From Oscillospiraceae bacterium (GTDB taxonomy: Bacteria > Bacillota > Clostridia > Oscillospirales > Oscillospiraceae): a stretch of DNA of 64,000 nt. The stretch is from assembly GCA_020025575.1 (NCBI GenBank), contig JAHHRW010000001.1, positions 186,001 to 250,000 of the forward strand, given 5' to 3'. The notes beneath the pieces are model-generated. The model saw nothing but the letters and a program-made list of their open reading frames with translations, searched no databases and was not told where the DNA came from. This document shows, piece by piece, positions 29,575 through 37,643 of this stretch. A program made the position numbers and the translations under genes. The number at the start of each line of letters is the position of its first letter. Positions within the stretch are counted from its first letter, which is position 1.

Positions 29575-30003
29575 ATGATTGACAACCAAAAACTTCTGAA
29601 CCAAATTATGAAAGCAGCACAAATGGGACAAAATGGCATCCATGCGGCCATGCCAAATGCATCCCAGCCGGCACTCAGGCAGGCATTGAAATGCCAACGG
29701 AAGGAATATGTTTCGCTGGAACAGGACGCTGTCAAATTGGCACGAAAACATGGCTATCAAATGGAAAACCTTAGTCCAGTGGCAAAGGGCATGGCCGCAA
29801 TGTCTTCAAAAAGCCGTCTAATGTATGGGGATAAAAACTCTAAAATCGCAGGCATGATGATTCAAGGAAATACACGAGGCATGATTGAATCCATTCAGAA
29901 CATGAGAAAATGCCCCAAAGCCGATCCAGAAATAGCAAAGCTTGCGCAGAAAATGCTGGAGACAGAAATCGCAAACATCCGGCAGATGGAAGGATTCCTC
30001 TAA
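29575..30003 (+). CDS. Small helical protein, possible spore protein
   Basis: A 142-residue, almost wholly alpha-helical protein with no membrane segment or signal peptide. Its phrasing (NQIMKAAQMGQNGIHAAMP..., LEQDAVKLARKHG, AGMMIQGNTRGMIESIQNM, LEQ-type repeats to LETEIANIRQMEGFL) suggests a four-helix bundle, and similar clostridial proteins have a ferritin-like look. The typical metal-binding ExxH pairs are not clear, so iron storage is not claimed. AAAAGGGTG precedes the ATG at 29575. It lies upstream of three peptidoglycan-linked genes on the same strand, 60 bases from the next. Confidence 0.75.
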   Translation: MIDNQKLLNQIMKAAQMGQNGIHAAMPNASQPALRQALKCQRKEYVSLEQDAVKLARKHGYQMENLSPVAKGMAAMSSKSRLMYGDKNSKIAGMMIQGNTRGMIESIQNMRKCPKADPEIAKLAQKMLETEIANIRQMEGFL

Positions 30004-30062
30004 GCACAAAAATCCGATCACCAGCATAACATACCTGCGAACCCAGAAAGGAGGGGTATGTA

Positions 30063-30443
30063 TTGTCAGGAATCGGATACATACAAGTGAAGGCCTACGC
30101 ATCCCGTGCGCAAATCCCACTGGAGGATGTGGCAATTTCCATAGTAGATGATAATGGGAAACTTCTTGCTTTGCGTGTAACAAACCAGAGCGGGGAAACA
30201 TCACCCATTGCAGTAAAAGTACCCAACGCCTCTAACTCCCAATCCCCTGATACAGGAAAGCCCGAATTCACGACGGTGAATATTTACGCCAGAGCAGAGA
30301 ATTATGAGCAGGTACTTGCCCGGGGCGTACAGGTATTTGAGGATGTTGTCACATTACAGGAATTATCTTTGGTACCGTTATCAGAACTTCCAGGAAAATG
30401 GAATCAGGCAGAAATCTTTGATACGCTGCCCCAGAATCTATAA
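30063..30443 (+). CDS. Beta-sandwich protein of the peptidoglycan-binding cluster
   Basis: A 126-residue protein. Residues about 1-95 read as a carboxypeptidase-regulatory or Cna-B-type beta sandwich: YIQVKAYASRAQIPLEDVAI, VDDNGKLLALRVTNQSGETSPI, then FTTVNIYARAENYEQVLARGVQVFEDVVTLQELSLVPL. Start: TTG at 30063, because AAAGGAGGGG precedes it by a few bases; the nearby ATG at 30058 is in another frame and stops soon. No signal peptide. It is 13 bases from the downstream gene and probably forms one operon with it. Confidence 0.75.
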   Translation: MSGIGYIQVKAYASRAQIPLEDVAISIVDDNGKLLALRVTNQSGETSPIAVKVPNASNSQSPDTGKPEFTTVNIYARAENYEQVLARGVQVFEDVVTLQELSLVPLSELPGKWNQAEIFDTLPQNL

Positions 30444-30456
30444 AGGGGGTAGAATC

Positions 30457-31659
30457 ATGCCTGCAGTTATTCCTTATATCCCAAAGAATATTACAGTCCA
30501 TTTAGGGTCGCCAAACTCAAATGCACCCAACGTGACAGTACCATTTGTTGACTATGTCAAAAATGTTGCATCCAGCGAGATTTATCCAACATGGGACGAC
30601 GCCGCCCTTCGCGCCAACATCTATGCCATCGTTTCCTTTGCGCTAAATCGAGTCTATACAGAGTACTACCGAAGCCGTGGCTATCCTTTTGATATTACAA
30701 GCTCCACCGCCATTGACCAATATTTTGTCAATGGCAGGAGCTATTTTGAAAATGTTGCACGGATTGCAGATGATCTGTTTAACGATTATTTGCGAAGGCC
30801 CGGCTTTGTAGAGCCACTGGCTGCAAAATTTTGCAACGGTACGACCGTTACCTGTGAAGGCCTTAGCCAGTGGGGCAGTCAGGAACTGGCGCAAAAGGGG
30901 TTGAACAGCGTAGAAATCCTGCGAAAATACTATGGAAACATTGAAATTGTCAATAATGCGCCCATCAGGGGAATCCAGTCTTCTTACCCGGGTACACCCC
31001 TAAAGCAAGGCAGCACTGGCCCAGATGTGGTTGTCATTCAGGCTGAGCTGAACCGAATTTCTCAAAGCTATCCGGCAATACCGAAAATTCCAGAAGTAGA
31101 TGGGATCTTTGGGCCAAAAACAGAGGCAGCTGTTCGGAAATTCCAGCAGATTTTTGGCTTAACCGTGGATGGGATCGTGGGGAGAACCACTTGGTACGAG
31201 ATGGTGCGTCTTTATACTGCCATATATCGACTTTCCGAGCTGCGCAGTCAGGGCCAGCAATTTTATTCAATTTCCTGGGCGTATCCCGACTCCATTCAGC
31301 AAGGCGACCGTGGGGCATCTGTTCGGCAATTGCAATATATGCTGTCCGTTATCTCAGAATTTATTCCACAGTTCCCCCCGGTAGAGATCGATGGAATATT
31401 TGGGCCATCCACAAAGAATGCCGTGTTGGCTGCCCAGCAGTACTTCGGTCTTCCGCAAACCGGCGCAGTAAATGAAAGTACCTGGGATCTTATCTACGAC
31501 CAGTTCGCAGGAATCGAGAATACCTCGCTCAGATCCAAGGAGCTATTCCCAGCAGAGGTTCCAAAGGATTATATAGATACAACGACCTTACAGCAATTCC
31601 CCGGGGATTCTCTCCGACTTGGGAACAGAGACAAAGTTCGGCAGGAGGTGGTACGATGA
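30457..31659 (+). CDS. SpoIID-like protein with two peptidoglycan-binding domains
   Basis: A 400-residue protein. The N-terminal half (about 25-170) has features of a SpoIID/LytB-type domain: ASSEIYPTWDDAALRANIYAI, then TCEGLSQWGSQELAQKGLNSVEILRKYYG, which echoes the SpoIID pattern G.SQ.G...A..G....IL..YY. Two PG_binding_1 domains follow, with LKQGSTGPDVVVIQ...DGIFGPKTEAAVRKFQ...GIVGRTTW (about 185-250) and a second copy with DRGASVRQLQ and DGIFGPSTKNAV (about 285-350). No signal peptide is evident, so it may act in the mother cell or on the spore rather than by the Sec route. The ATG at 30457 has AAAGGGGGT upstream. It overlaps the next gene by four bases. Confidence 0.8.
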   Translation: MPAVIPYIPKNITVHLGSPNSNAPNVTVPFVDYVKNVASSEIYPTWDDAALRANIYAIVSFALNRVYTEYYRSRGYPFDITSSTAIDQYFVNGRSYFENVARIADDLFNDYLRRPGFVEPLAAKFCNGTTVTCEGLSQWGSQELAQKGLNSVEILRKYYGNIEIVNNAPIRGIQSSYPGTPLKQGSTGPDVVVIQAELNRISQSYPAIPKIPEVDGIFGPKTEAAVRKFQQIFGLTVDGIVGRTTWYEMVRLYTAIYRLSELRSQGQQFYSISWAYPDSIQQGDRGASVRQLQYMLSVISEFIPQFPPVEIDGIFGPSTKNAVLAAQQYFGLPQTGAVNESTWDLIYDQFAGIENTSLRSKELFPAEVPKDYIDTTTLQQFPGDSLRLGNRDKVRQEVVR

Positions 31660-32195
31660 AACCCGATGAATCCTTTATTGGTCAGCCTATTCGCAGTCTC
31701 CAAACCATGCTGAGAACCATAGCGCAGATTTATCCCAGTCAAAAAAGTGTTATTCCGGATGGAATCTACTCAAAACAGACCGAGGAGGCCGTTTCCAGTT
31801 TTCAGCGCAGAAAGGGACTTCCCATTACAGGCATTGTAAACAACGCCACATGGGACTCGATTGTGTCAGAATACGAACGATCCAGAATAGAGACTGATCC
31901 TGCACAAGGCTTACAAATTACCATCAATCCGGGGCAGGTATTTCGACTTGGAGACGAAAACAGCCACATTCCGCTGATTCAGACAATTCTATTTGTATTG
32001 TCTCAGGCCTATGATGTTATTCCGGAACCAGATTATTCCGGGATTCTGGATCAGGCAACTCAGAAATCGATAATCGCCTTTCAAACATTTTCAGGGCTCC
32101 CACCTACAGGTGAACTGGATAAAAGGACCTGGAAAAATCTCGCCCTGCAATACACTCAGGTAACAGACCGCCTTGAAAACGGGTTTGATCTGTGA
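31656..32195 (+). CDS. Protein with two peptidoglycan-binding domains
   Basis: A 179-residue protein made almost wholly of two PG_binding_1 modules: IRSLQTMLRTIAQ...PDGIYSKQTEEAVSSFQRRKGLPITGIVNNATW (about 12-70) and IPLIQTILFVLSQ...GILDQATQKSIIAFQTFSGLPPTGELDKRTW (about 100-165). No catalytic domain or signal peptide. The start codon overlaps the stop of the SpoIID-like gene (ATGA), so the two are coupled, and the domain string continues that of its neighbour as though a longer protein had been split. Confidence 0.82.
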   Translation: MKPDESFIGQPIRSLQTMLRTIAQIYPSQKSVIPDGIYSKQTEEAVSSFQRRKGLPITGIVNNATWDSIVSEYERSRIETDPAQGLQITINPGQVFRLGDENSHIPLIQTILFVLSQAYDVIPEPDYSGILDQATQKSIIAFQTFSGLPPTGELDKRTWKNLALQYTQVTDRLENGFDL

Positions 32196-32232
32196 GGTTT
32201 TGCAAAAAGTGGAAATTATTTTCAAACCTCAC

Positions 32233-32261
32233 TTGATTCATAACCCGTAGTGTACTATAAT
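32233..32261 (+). promoter_or_regulatory. Promoter of the CDP-alcohol phosphatidyltransferase gene
   Basis: TTGATT (32233-32238) and TATAAT (32256-32261) with a 17-base spacer. Confidence 0.75.
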
Positions 32262-32293
32262 AAACAGAAACTAGTGAATTTTTGGAGGGCAGT

Positions 32294-32878
32294 ATGCCGA
32301 TCAAAGATTGGAAAAAAGAAGTCTGGACCATCCCGAATATGCTCAGTATCTTTCGGCTTGTAATGATTCCAGTATATATTTATGTTTACATGAACGCTAC
32401 GCAACCGCATCATTATGCGATTGCGGCCGCTATTCTGTCGGTATCCTGTTTAACTGACATGATCGATGGCAAAATAGCCAGAAAATTTCATATGATTTCT
32501 ACGCTTGGAAAAATTCTTGATCCAATCGCAGATAAGGCAACCCAATTGTCTCTGATTATATGTCTTACTTCTTCTTACCCTCAGCTTTGGGTGCTGATGG
32601 TGCTGTTTCTTGTGAAGGAAGGATTTCAGCTGATTGCCGGCATCATCAATCTCCGTCAGGGGAAAATGCTGGATGGCGCACTGATGGCCGGCAAGGTCTG
32701 TACAACGGTCCTGTTTATCTGCTTGATTGTGATGATGCTTTTCCCCAATCTTTCCACGGCTGTAACAAACGTGATGATTGGAATCTGCTGTATATTTATG
32801 TGTGTTGCATTTATAGAATACATTCGCGCATACTACGGCAAAAATAAGAAGATCTACGATTTAAAAAAGCCGGAGTGA
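32294..32878 (+). CDS. CDP-alcohol phosphatidyltransferase (PgsA-like)
   Basis: A 194-residue integral membrane enzyme that moves a phosphatidyl group from CDP-diacylglycerol to an alcohol, most likely glycerol-3-phosphate. The family signature is complete: DMIDGKIAR, eight residues, then GKILDPIADK (about residues 53-80). Preceding NMLSIFRLVMIPV is also typical of PgsA. Five to six hydrophobic helices are visible. The ATG at 32294 follows GGAGGG. A terminator follows. Family secure; glycerophosphate as acceptor is inferred. Confidence 0.87.
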   Translation: MPIKDWKKEVWTIPNMLSIFRLVMIPVYIYVYMNATQPHHYAIAAAILSVSCLTDMIDGKIARKFHMISTLGKILDPIADKATQLSLIICLTSSYPQLWVLMVLFLVKEGFQLIAGIINLRQGKMLDGALMAGKVCTTVLFICLIVMMLFPNLSTAVTNVMIGICCIFMCVAFIEYIRAYYGKNKKIYDLKKPE

Positions 32879-32907
32879 TCATACACAGTCAGGTTTCACA
32901 AAGTGTA

Positions 32908-32940
32908 AGCCCACATGCCAATTGGTATGTGGGCTTTTTC
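32908..32940 (+). terminator. Terminator of the phosphatidyltransferase gene
   Basis: The stem agcccacatgcc/ggtatgtgggct is followed by TTTTT. The stretch 32941-33300 shows no gene that I can support. Confidence 0.8.
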
Positions 32941-33300
32941 TATAAAGAATCAGCGACCCAAAATATGGGCCGCTGTCCACATGAATGTTTTATGAAGGAA
33001 ATTTGTCACGAGTACACCGTCGGCTCATCCGCAGATATTTCCGCGACATCGGTTCCTCAATTCCCTTCTGCTTTATGTCTGTATTATATCATATTCAAAG
33101 AAAAGAATTTGAACGAACGGTAAAAGATATCTAAAAAAACATAAAAAGGTCCGCCGCACAATTTCTCATACATTATTGGACTACGGATAGGTTTCTCCTG
33201 TCACCACTGTGCAATCTCACCATCATCGCCCCATTGCTCGTCCACGGAACTGATTCTATCATCTCTATGCCTAACAAAGGCATGTTCCCCTCTTATGAGG

Positions 33301-33864
33301 TTATAAAATTGGCTCAATCACTGCACGAAAATATCGATCCAGTTCCTCAGGCGATTGTTTGAGCCGGCCCTTGCTCCACCACAGCACCATCTCTACAAAG
33401 CTGCCGGAAATATGATTTATCAAAAAGTCCTGTGGTATATCTGTGTTCTTTTTTCGATTTTGAGAAACAAGTTGGTTTCTCATCAGATCGTTCAGGCTGC
33501 TTTTAAAGTATTGTAGAAATATCTCATTGTTCTCACTGGATAGCAAGTCAAGAATATTATTGTTGTTTTCCTGTAAGTGCTGTAACAAATGGCAGAATAC
33601 CGAATTCGGTGCACTCATGTCCGAATACAGTCCATGGGTGTGGGTGCAATCCATAGCACTGCTGATTATGTGCCCAAAAAGCTCTTCACATAAGAATCTT
33701 AACAGATCATCTTTTGTTTCAAAGTGCGCATAGAAGGTGGTCCGACCTACATTTGCAGTATCAATAATTTCCTGTACGGTAATTTTGCTGTAATTTTCTT
33801 TTGCTAAAAGTTGAATGAACGCAGATAAGATGGCTGACTGCGTTTTCCGTTGTCGTCTATCCAT
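33301..33864 (-). CDS. TetR/AcrR family transcriptional regulator
   Basis: A 187-residue repressor-type protein. The N-terminal helix-turn-helix (about 8-55) shows ILSAFIQLLAKENYSKITVQEIIDTANVGRTTFYAHFETKDDL, the standard TetR pattern. The C-terminal ligand domain (about 70-187) resembles the group found in DhaS-type regulators. It is divergent from an EamA transporter gene with 315 bases between them, which suggests that it controls that gene and itself. Ligand unknown. Confidence 0.88.
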   Translation of the reverse strand: MDRRQRKTQSAILSAFIQLLAKENYSKITVQEIIDTANVGRTTFYAHFETKDDLLRFLCEELFGHIISSAMDCTHTHGLYSDMSAPNSVFCHLLQHLQENNNNILDLLSSENNEIFLQYFKSSLNDLMRNQLVSQNRKKNTDIPQDFLINHISGSFVEMVLWWSKGRLKQSPEELDRYFRAVIEPIL

Positions 33865-33949
33865 AGTTTCTCCTTCCGTACATATTTTAAGAATTGTTCC
33901 GTATAAAACACGCTGTCGCTTTTATCCATTGCAGTTTATCTCTCGCTAG

Positions 33950-33994
33950 CGTACAATTAAAGAACAATATGTTCGCTATAGAATCAATTGTACG
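33950..33994. promoter_or_regulatory. Candidate TetR operator region
   Basis: Between the divergent regulator and transporter, cgtacaatt (33950-33958) and aattgtacg (33986-33994) form a perfect 9-bp inverted repeat around a smaller palindrome, gaaca-ata-tgttc (33962-33974). Either could bind the regulator. Confidence 0.5.
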
Positions 33995-34179
33995 GTAATT
34001 TGATGCATCTGTCAAGAATCGCCTTATTCGGAAAGCCAAATGAATCGTAGACAGCAATATAGCAGCTCCACTGTGACATGTTCAGAGCATGTATATGGAC
34101 ACGTGTTCTCTTAAGGAGCGGCCTTATTTTTGTGATTACTGTAGCAGATGGACTTCTAAGGTAGAGAGGATTAAACCAA

Positions 34180-35049
34180 ATGAGGGTTAGAGAAAAAACG
34201 GCAATTTTTATGGCAATCTTGGCAGCAGCCTTATATGCACTCAATTCACCTATTTCAAAACTACTTCTTTCACAAATTCCCACCACAATCATGGCAGGGC
34301 TACTGTACCTGGGTGCTGGATGCGGTCTGCTAATCGTAAGAATCGTCCAAAAGAAATTCGGTGTTATCACAACCGAAAAGAGCCTTTCTAAGAAAGATGC
34401 GCCCTATACCGCTGGTATGGTTCTATTAGATATTGCCGCACCAATTTGTTTAATGATTGGCCTTACAATGACTACAGCAGCCAACGCTGCCCTATTGAAT
34501 AATTTTGAAATTGTGGCAACTTCGATGATTGCAACGTTTGCTTTTAAGGAACATATTTCAAAAAGACTTTTGGCTGCAATCTCGTTGGTGACACTGGCGA
34601 GCATTGTCCTTACGGTGGAAGATTCCAGTAGCTTTCAATTTTCACTTGGCTCTGTTTTTATTTTGCTTGCTTGCGTATGCTGGGGCTTTGAAAACAACTG
34701 CACCCGCATGATCTCTCACAAAGACCCCCTCGAAATTGTGGTTATCAAAGGTTTGGGTTCTGGAATTGGCTCCCTGCTCATTGCATTCACACTGGGGGAA
34801 CATCTGCCTGGTTTCAAGCTGGTTCTATGTGCGATGCTGCTGGGATTTGTGGCATATGGGTTAAGCATTTTCTTTTACATTTATGCGCAGCGAACATTGG
34901 GCGCTGCCAAGACAAGCACCTATTATGCAGTTGCACCATTTATCGGAGCTGCATTATCTCTTGTAATTTTCAGAGAACTGCCAACAGTTGGGTTTCTGGT
35001 GGCACTTCTAATCATGGGTGCCGGAACTTATCTGGCAGCTACCGACTAG
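34180..35049 (+). CDS. EamA/DMT family transporter
   Basis: A 289-residue drug/metabolite transporter with ten predicted helices arranged as two EamA repeats (about 8-140 and 148-286). Typical phrases are AALYALNSPISKLLL at the start, IAAPICLMIGLTMTTAANAALLNN in the first repeat, and CWGFENNCTRMIS plus YAQRTLGAAKTSTYYAVAPFIGAALSLVIFRE in the second. Substrate unknown. AGAGAGGA lies nine bases before the ATG at 34180. The divergent TetR gene is the likely regulator. Confidence 0.88.
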   Translation: MRVREKTAIFMAILAAALYALNSPISKLLLSQIPTTIMAGLLYLGAGCGLLIVRIVQKKFGVITTEKSLSKKDAPYTAGMVLLDIAAPICLMIGLTMTTAANAALLNNFEIVATSMIATFAFKEHISKRLLAAISLVTLASIVLTVEDSSSFQFSLGSVFILLACVCWGFENNCTRMISHKDPLEIVVIKGLGSGIGSLLIAFTLGEHLPGFKLVLCAMLLGFVAYGLSIFFYIYAQRTLGAAKTSTYYAVAPFIGAALSLVIFRELPTVGFLVALLIMGAGTYLAATD

Positions 35050-35248
35050 GTGCTTTCAACTGTCCCTCTTTCGACAATTACATACTAAAATATGATGTCC
35101 TATTAGAAAATCGTCTTGTGTGAAACTCCTTGATTTTGAGGAAACTTAAGAACGGCGAATGTATCCTCTGGGATAATGTTTTACAGTTGCGTGATATTCC
35201 ATTGGTGAGGAGTTCTTGTTGGGCACCTGGTCCACTTCATAATGAAAC

Positions 35249-35286
35249 AAGACAGCTGCCACCCTTCCGGGTAGCAGCTGTCTTTG
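35249..35286. terminator. Bidirectional terminator between EamA gene and wecB
   Basis: gacagctgccaccc and gggtagcagctgtc form a 14-bp stem with one mismatch, followed by ttt on either strand. It lies 200 bases after the transporter and 85 bases after wecB. Nothing else is supported in 35050-35370. Confidence 0.6.
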
Positions 35287-35370
35287 CAATATTCTGTAAT
35301 ATCTCTGGTTTACATAACGAAGTACCGTCCCGTTTGGAGTAACCTCGTCATCTTTTCTATATGTTCTAAT

Positions 35371-36531
35371 TTACAGCAAATCCTTGGTTAAAAAATCATC
35401 AGGACGATCTTGCCGCAGCCCAAAGTACCACTGAATTGCCTCTGCAATGCGCTCACATGCCTTCCCATCGCCATAAGGATTCACTGCCTTTGCCATGCAT
35501 TCATAGGCTTCAGGGTTATCCAGCAGTTCAGAGGCCATGCGTACGATATTTTGCTTATCAATGCCAGCCAGTTTCGCCGTGCCTGCCGCGATTGCCTCGG
35601 GGCGCTCTGTTTCCTTGCGCAAAACCAAAACGGGCTTGCCCATTGAAGGAGCCTCTTCCTGCAGACCGCCAGAATCTGTCATAATGAAATAAGACCTTGC
35701 CATAAGATTATGCATTTGTTCCACATCCAATGGTTTGATCAGATGAACACGGTCTAAACCTTCGAAATTACGCTTTGCACATTCCTGTACAACAGGGCTC
35801 AAATGAACCGGGTATACGACTTCAACATCTGAATACTGCAGCACAACCTCACGCACTGCCTGCATAATCTGTTCCATGGGTTCACCATAATTCTCGCGAC
35901 GGTGGCATGTCAGTACGATAATGCGCTTGTTTTGAAAATCCAGTTCATTTAACAGTGGATCTTCAAAAAGGAAATCAGAACGAACCGTAGTTTTCATTGC
36001 ATCAATTACGGTATTGCCGGTAATGAAAATTTCTCCCAGAATTGCCTCTTTGCGGAGATTCTCTGCGTTGGCAGCCGTTGGAGAAAAATGCAGCGACGCA
36101 ATATCGCCTACAAGTGTACGATTCATTTCCTCAGGATATGGAGAATAAATATCATATGTTCTCAATCCAGCTTCGACGTGCCCCACTGGAACTTTATGAT
36201 AAAAAGCTGCCAATGCCCCAGCAAAGGTCGTAGAAGTATCTCCATGAACCAAGACAAGATCCGGCTTTGCCTCTTCAAACACGTTTTCCAAACCCAGCAA
36301 TGTCTTTGTGGTAATGGTAGATAATGTCTGCTGTTTCTCCATGATATTCAGGTCATAGTCTGCACTCAGCTTAAAAATATCCATAACCGAATCCAGCATC
36401 TGGCGATGCTGACCAGTCACACAGCACATACTCTCGAACTCTGAATGCCGCTCTAATTCCATCATCAATGGAGCCATTTTAATTGCTTCAGGGCGGGTAC
36501 CAAAAATAGAGAGCACGCGAATCTTCTTCAT
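35371..36531 (-). CDS. wecB: UDP-N-acetylglucosamine 2-epimerase (non-hydrolysing)
   Basis: A 386-residue GT-B fold enzyme interconverting UDP-GlcNAc and UDP-ManNAc, the ManNAc donor for wall teichoic acid linkage units or surface polysaccharide. Seen: VLSIFGTRPEAIKMAPL at the start, LVHGDTSTTFAGALAAFY, GHVEAGLRTYD, and TDSGGLQEEAPSMGKPVLVLR near the C-terminus. Its start overlaps the stop of the upstream lipid-carrier transferase gene by four bases, linking ManNAc supply with lipid-linked GlcNAc-1-phosphate synthesis. Confidence 0.96.
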   Translation of the reverse strand: MKKIRVLSIFGTRPEAIKMAPLMMELERHSEFESMCCVTGQHRQMLDSVMDIFKLSADYDLNIMEKQQTLSTITTKTLLGLENVFEEAKPDLVLVHGDTSTTFAGALAAFYHKVPVGHVEAGLRTYDIYSPYPEEMNRTLVGDIASLHFSPTAANAENLRKEAILGEIFITGNTVIDAMKTTVRSDFLFEDPLLNELDFQNKRIIVLTCHRRENYGEPMEQIMQAVREVVLQYSDVEVVYPVHLSPVVQECAKRNFEGLDRVHLIKPLDVEQMHNLMARSYFIMTDSGGLQEEAPSMGKPVLVLRKETERPEAIAAGTAKLAGIDKQNIVRMASELLDNPEAYECMAKAVNPYGDGKACERIAEAIQWYFGLRQDRPDDFLTKDLL

Positions 36532-37625
36532 TTGGTCTTGTCCTTTCTCATTGAGTCTTTCTTCTCAGAATCAGGTCTATGTTTCGGTCCGAAAATTACC
36601 ATAAAAGCCAGTACTGCAACGACCATAATCGTACATATCAGAATGACAATCTTTGTACCGCCGGAGCTGGCAAGCAATACTGCCGCCAAACCAAGAATAG
36701 CCGTCAAAGTGTAGGTAATCGCCACCGTCTGTTTCTGGGAGAAACCCATGTCAATCAATCTGTGATGGAAATGTCCTCTGTCTGCAGTCATCGGATTCTG
36801 GTGATGCCACAATCTACGCAAAACAGCATAGCAGATGTCAAAGAACGGTACTCCCAGAATGATGAATGGTACCGCAAAAGAAATCACAGCATACATCTTG
36901 AACAGGCCCTGAATCGATATGGAGGCCAAAATAAAGCCGAGAAAAGTCGAGCCAGTGTCTCCCATAAAAATTTTGGCTGGATTAAAGTTATATGGAATAA
37001 ATCCCAGACATGCACCCAAAAGGGCCGCAGTAGTCACCGCAATATTTTGCTCCGCAACAACCAATGCTATGATTAGCATGGATGTACAGGAAATGCCTGA
37101 AACACCAACTGCAAGACCATCCAACCCATCAATAAAATTAACTGCATTGGTAATTGTAACAATCCAGAGTACCGTTAGGGGAACTGCAAAAATGCCAAGA
37201 TCAATGCAGGCACCCGGCACACTGGAAAACGGATTGGACAAATAGCGGATCGTGCAGCCGTGGATAACCACGATAGAGGCTGCAAGGATCTGAACGATGA
37301 ATTTAGGCATAGGACGCAAGGTAAAGCAATCATCCAAGATTCCCAATACCAGAATCACAATTGCACCAAGTATAACGCCCTGCATCTGAACATCTATTTC
37401 AGTAAACAGGAATACCGTAACCAAGAACGCCACAGCGATGGCAAGTCCACCCATTCTAGGGATGGGGTGGTCATGCATTCTGCGATCATCCTCTGGCACA
37501 TCCATTGCGCCTATTTTAACGGCCATCCGTTTCACTCCAGGCGTGGAGCAAAACGAAATCAACATAGACACTCCCAAAGCCAGTAACAACCGTATAAATG
37601 GAGGGAGTTCCAAAAGAAAAGTCAT
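36528..37625 (-). CDS. tagO: Undecaprenyl-phosphate GlcNAc-1-phosphate transferase (TagO/WecA type)
   Basis: A 365-residue membrane enzyme of the MraY/WecA family with about eleven helices, which starts wall teichoic acid or polysaccharide synthesis on undecaprenyl phosphate. Motifs: DVPEDDRRMHDHPIPRMGG, LGILDDCFTLRP (DD motif), NAVNFIDGLDGLAVG, FMGDTGSTFLGF, and the basic loop with RLWHHQNPMTADRGHFHH. It is 18 bases from trpS upstream and overlaps wecB, so trpS-tagO-wecB probably form one transcript. Confidence 0.92.
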   Translation of the reverse strand: MTFLLELPPFIRLLLALGVSMLISFCSTPGVKRMAVKIGAMDVPEDDRRMHDHPIPRMGGLAIAVAFLVTVFLFTEIDVQMQGVILGAIVILVLGILDDCFTLRPMPKFIVQILAASIVVIHGCTIRYLSNPFSSVPGACIDLGIFAVPLTVLWIVTITNAVNFIDGLDGLAVGVSGISCTSMLIIALVVAEQNIAVTTAALLGACLGFIPYNFNPAKIFMGDTGSTFLGFILASISIQGLFKMYAVISFAVPFIILGVPFFDICYAVLRRLWHHQNPMTADRGHFHHRLIDMGFSQKQTVAITYTLTAILGLAAVLLASSGGTKIVILICTIMVVAVLAFMVIFGPKHRPDSEKKDSMRKDKTK

Positions 37626-37643
37626 AAGGTACCTCTTATCTAT

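Noticed and set aside
32875..33123. An 82-residue plus-strand frame after the phosphatidyltransferase gene.
   Set aside because: It contains the terminator hairpin and has no motif or ribosome site.
35050..35342. Small plus-strand frames after the EamA gene.
   Set aside because: No ribosome site or motif; the stretch includes a bidirectional terminator.
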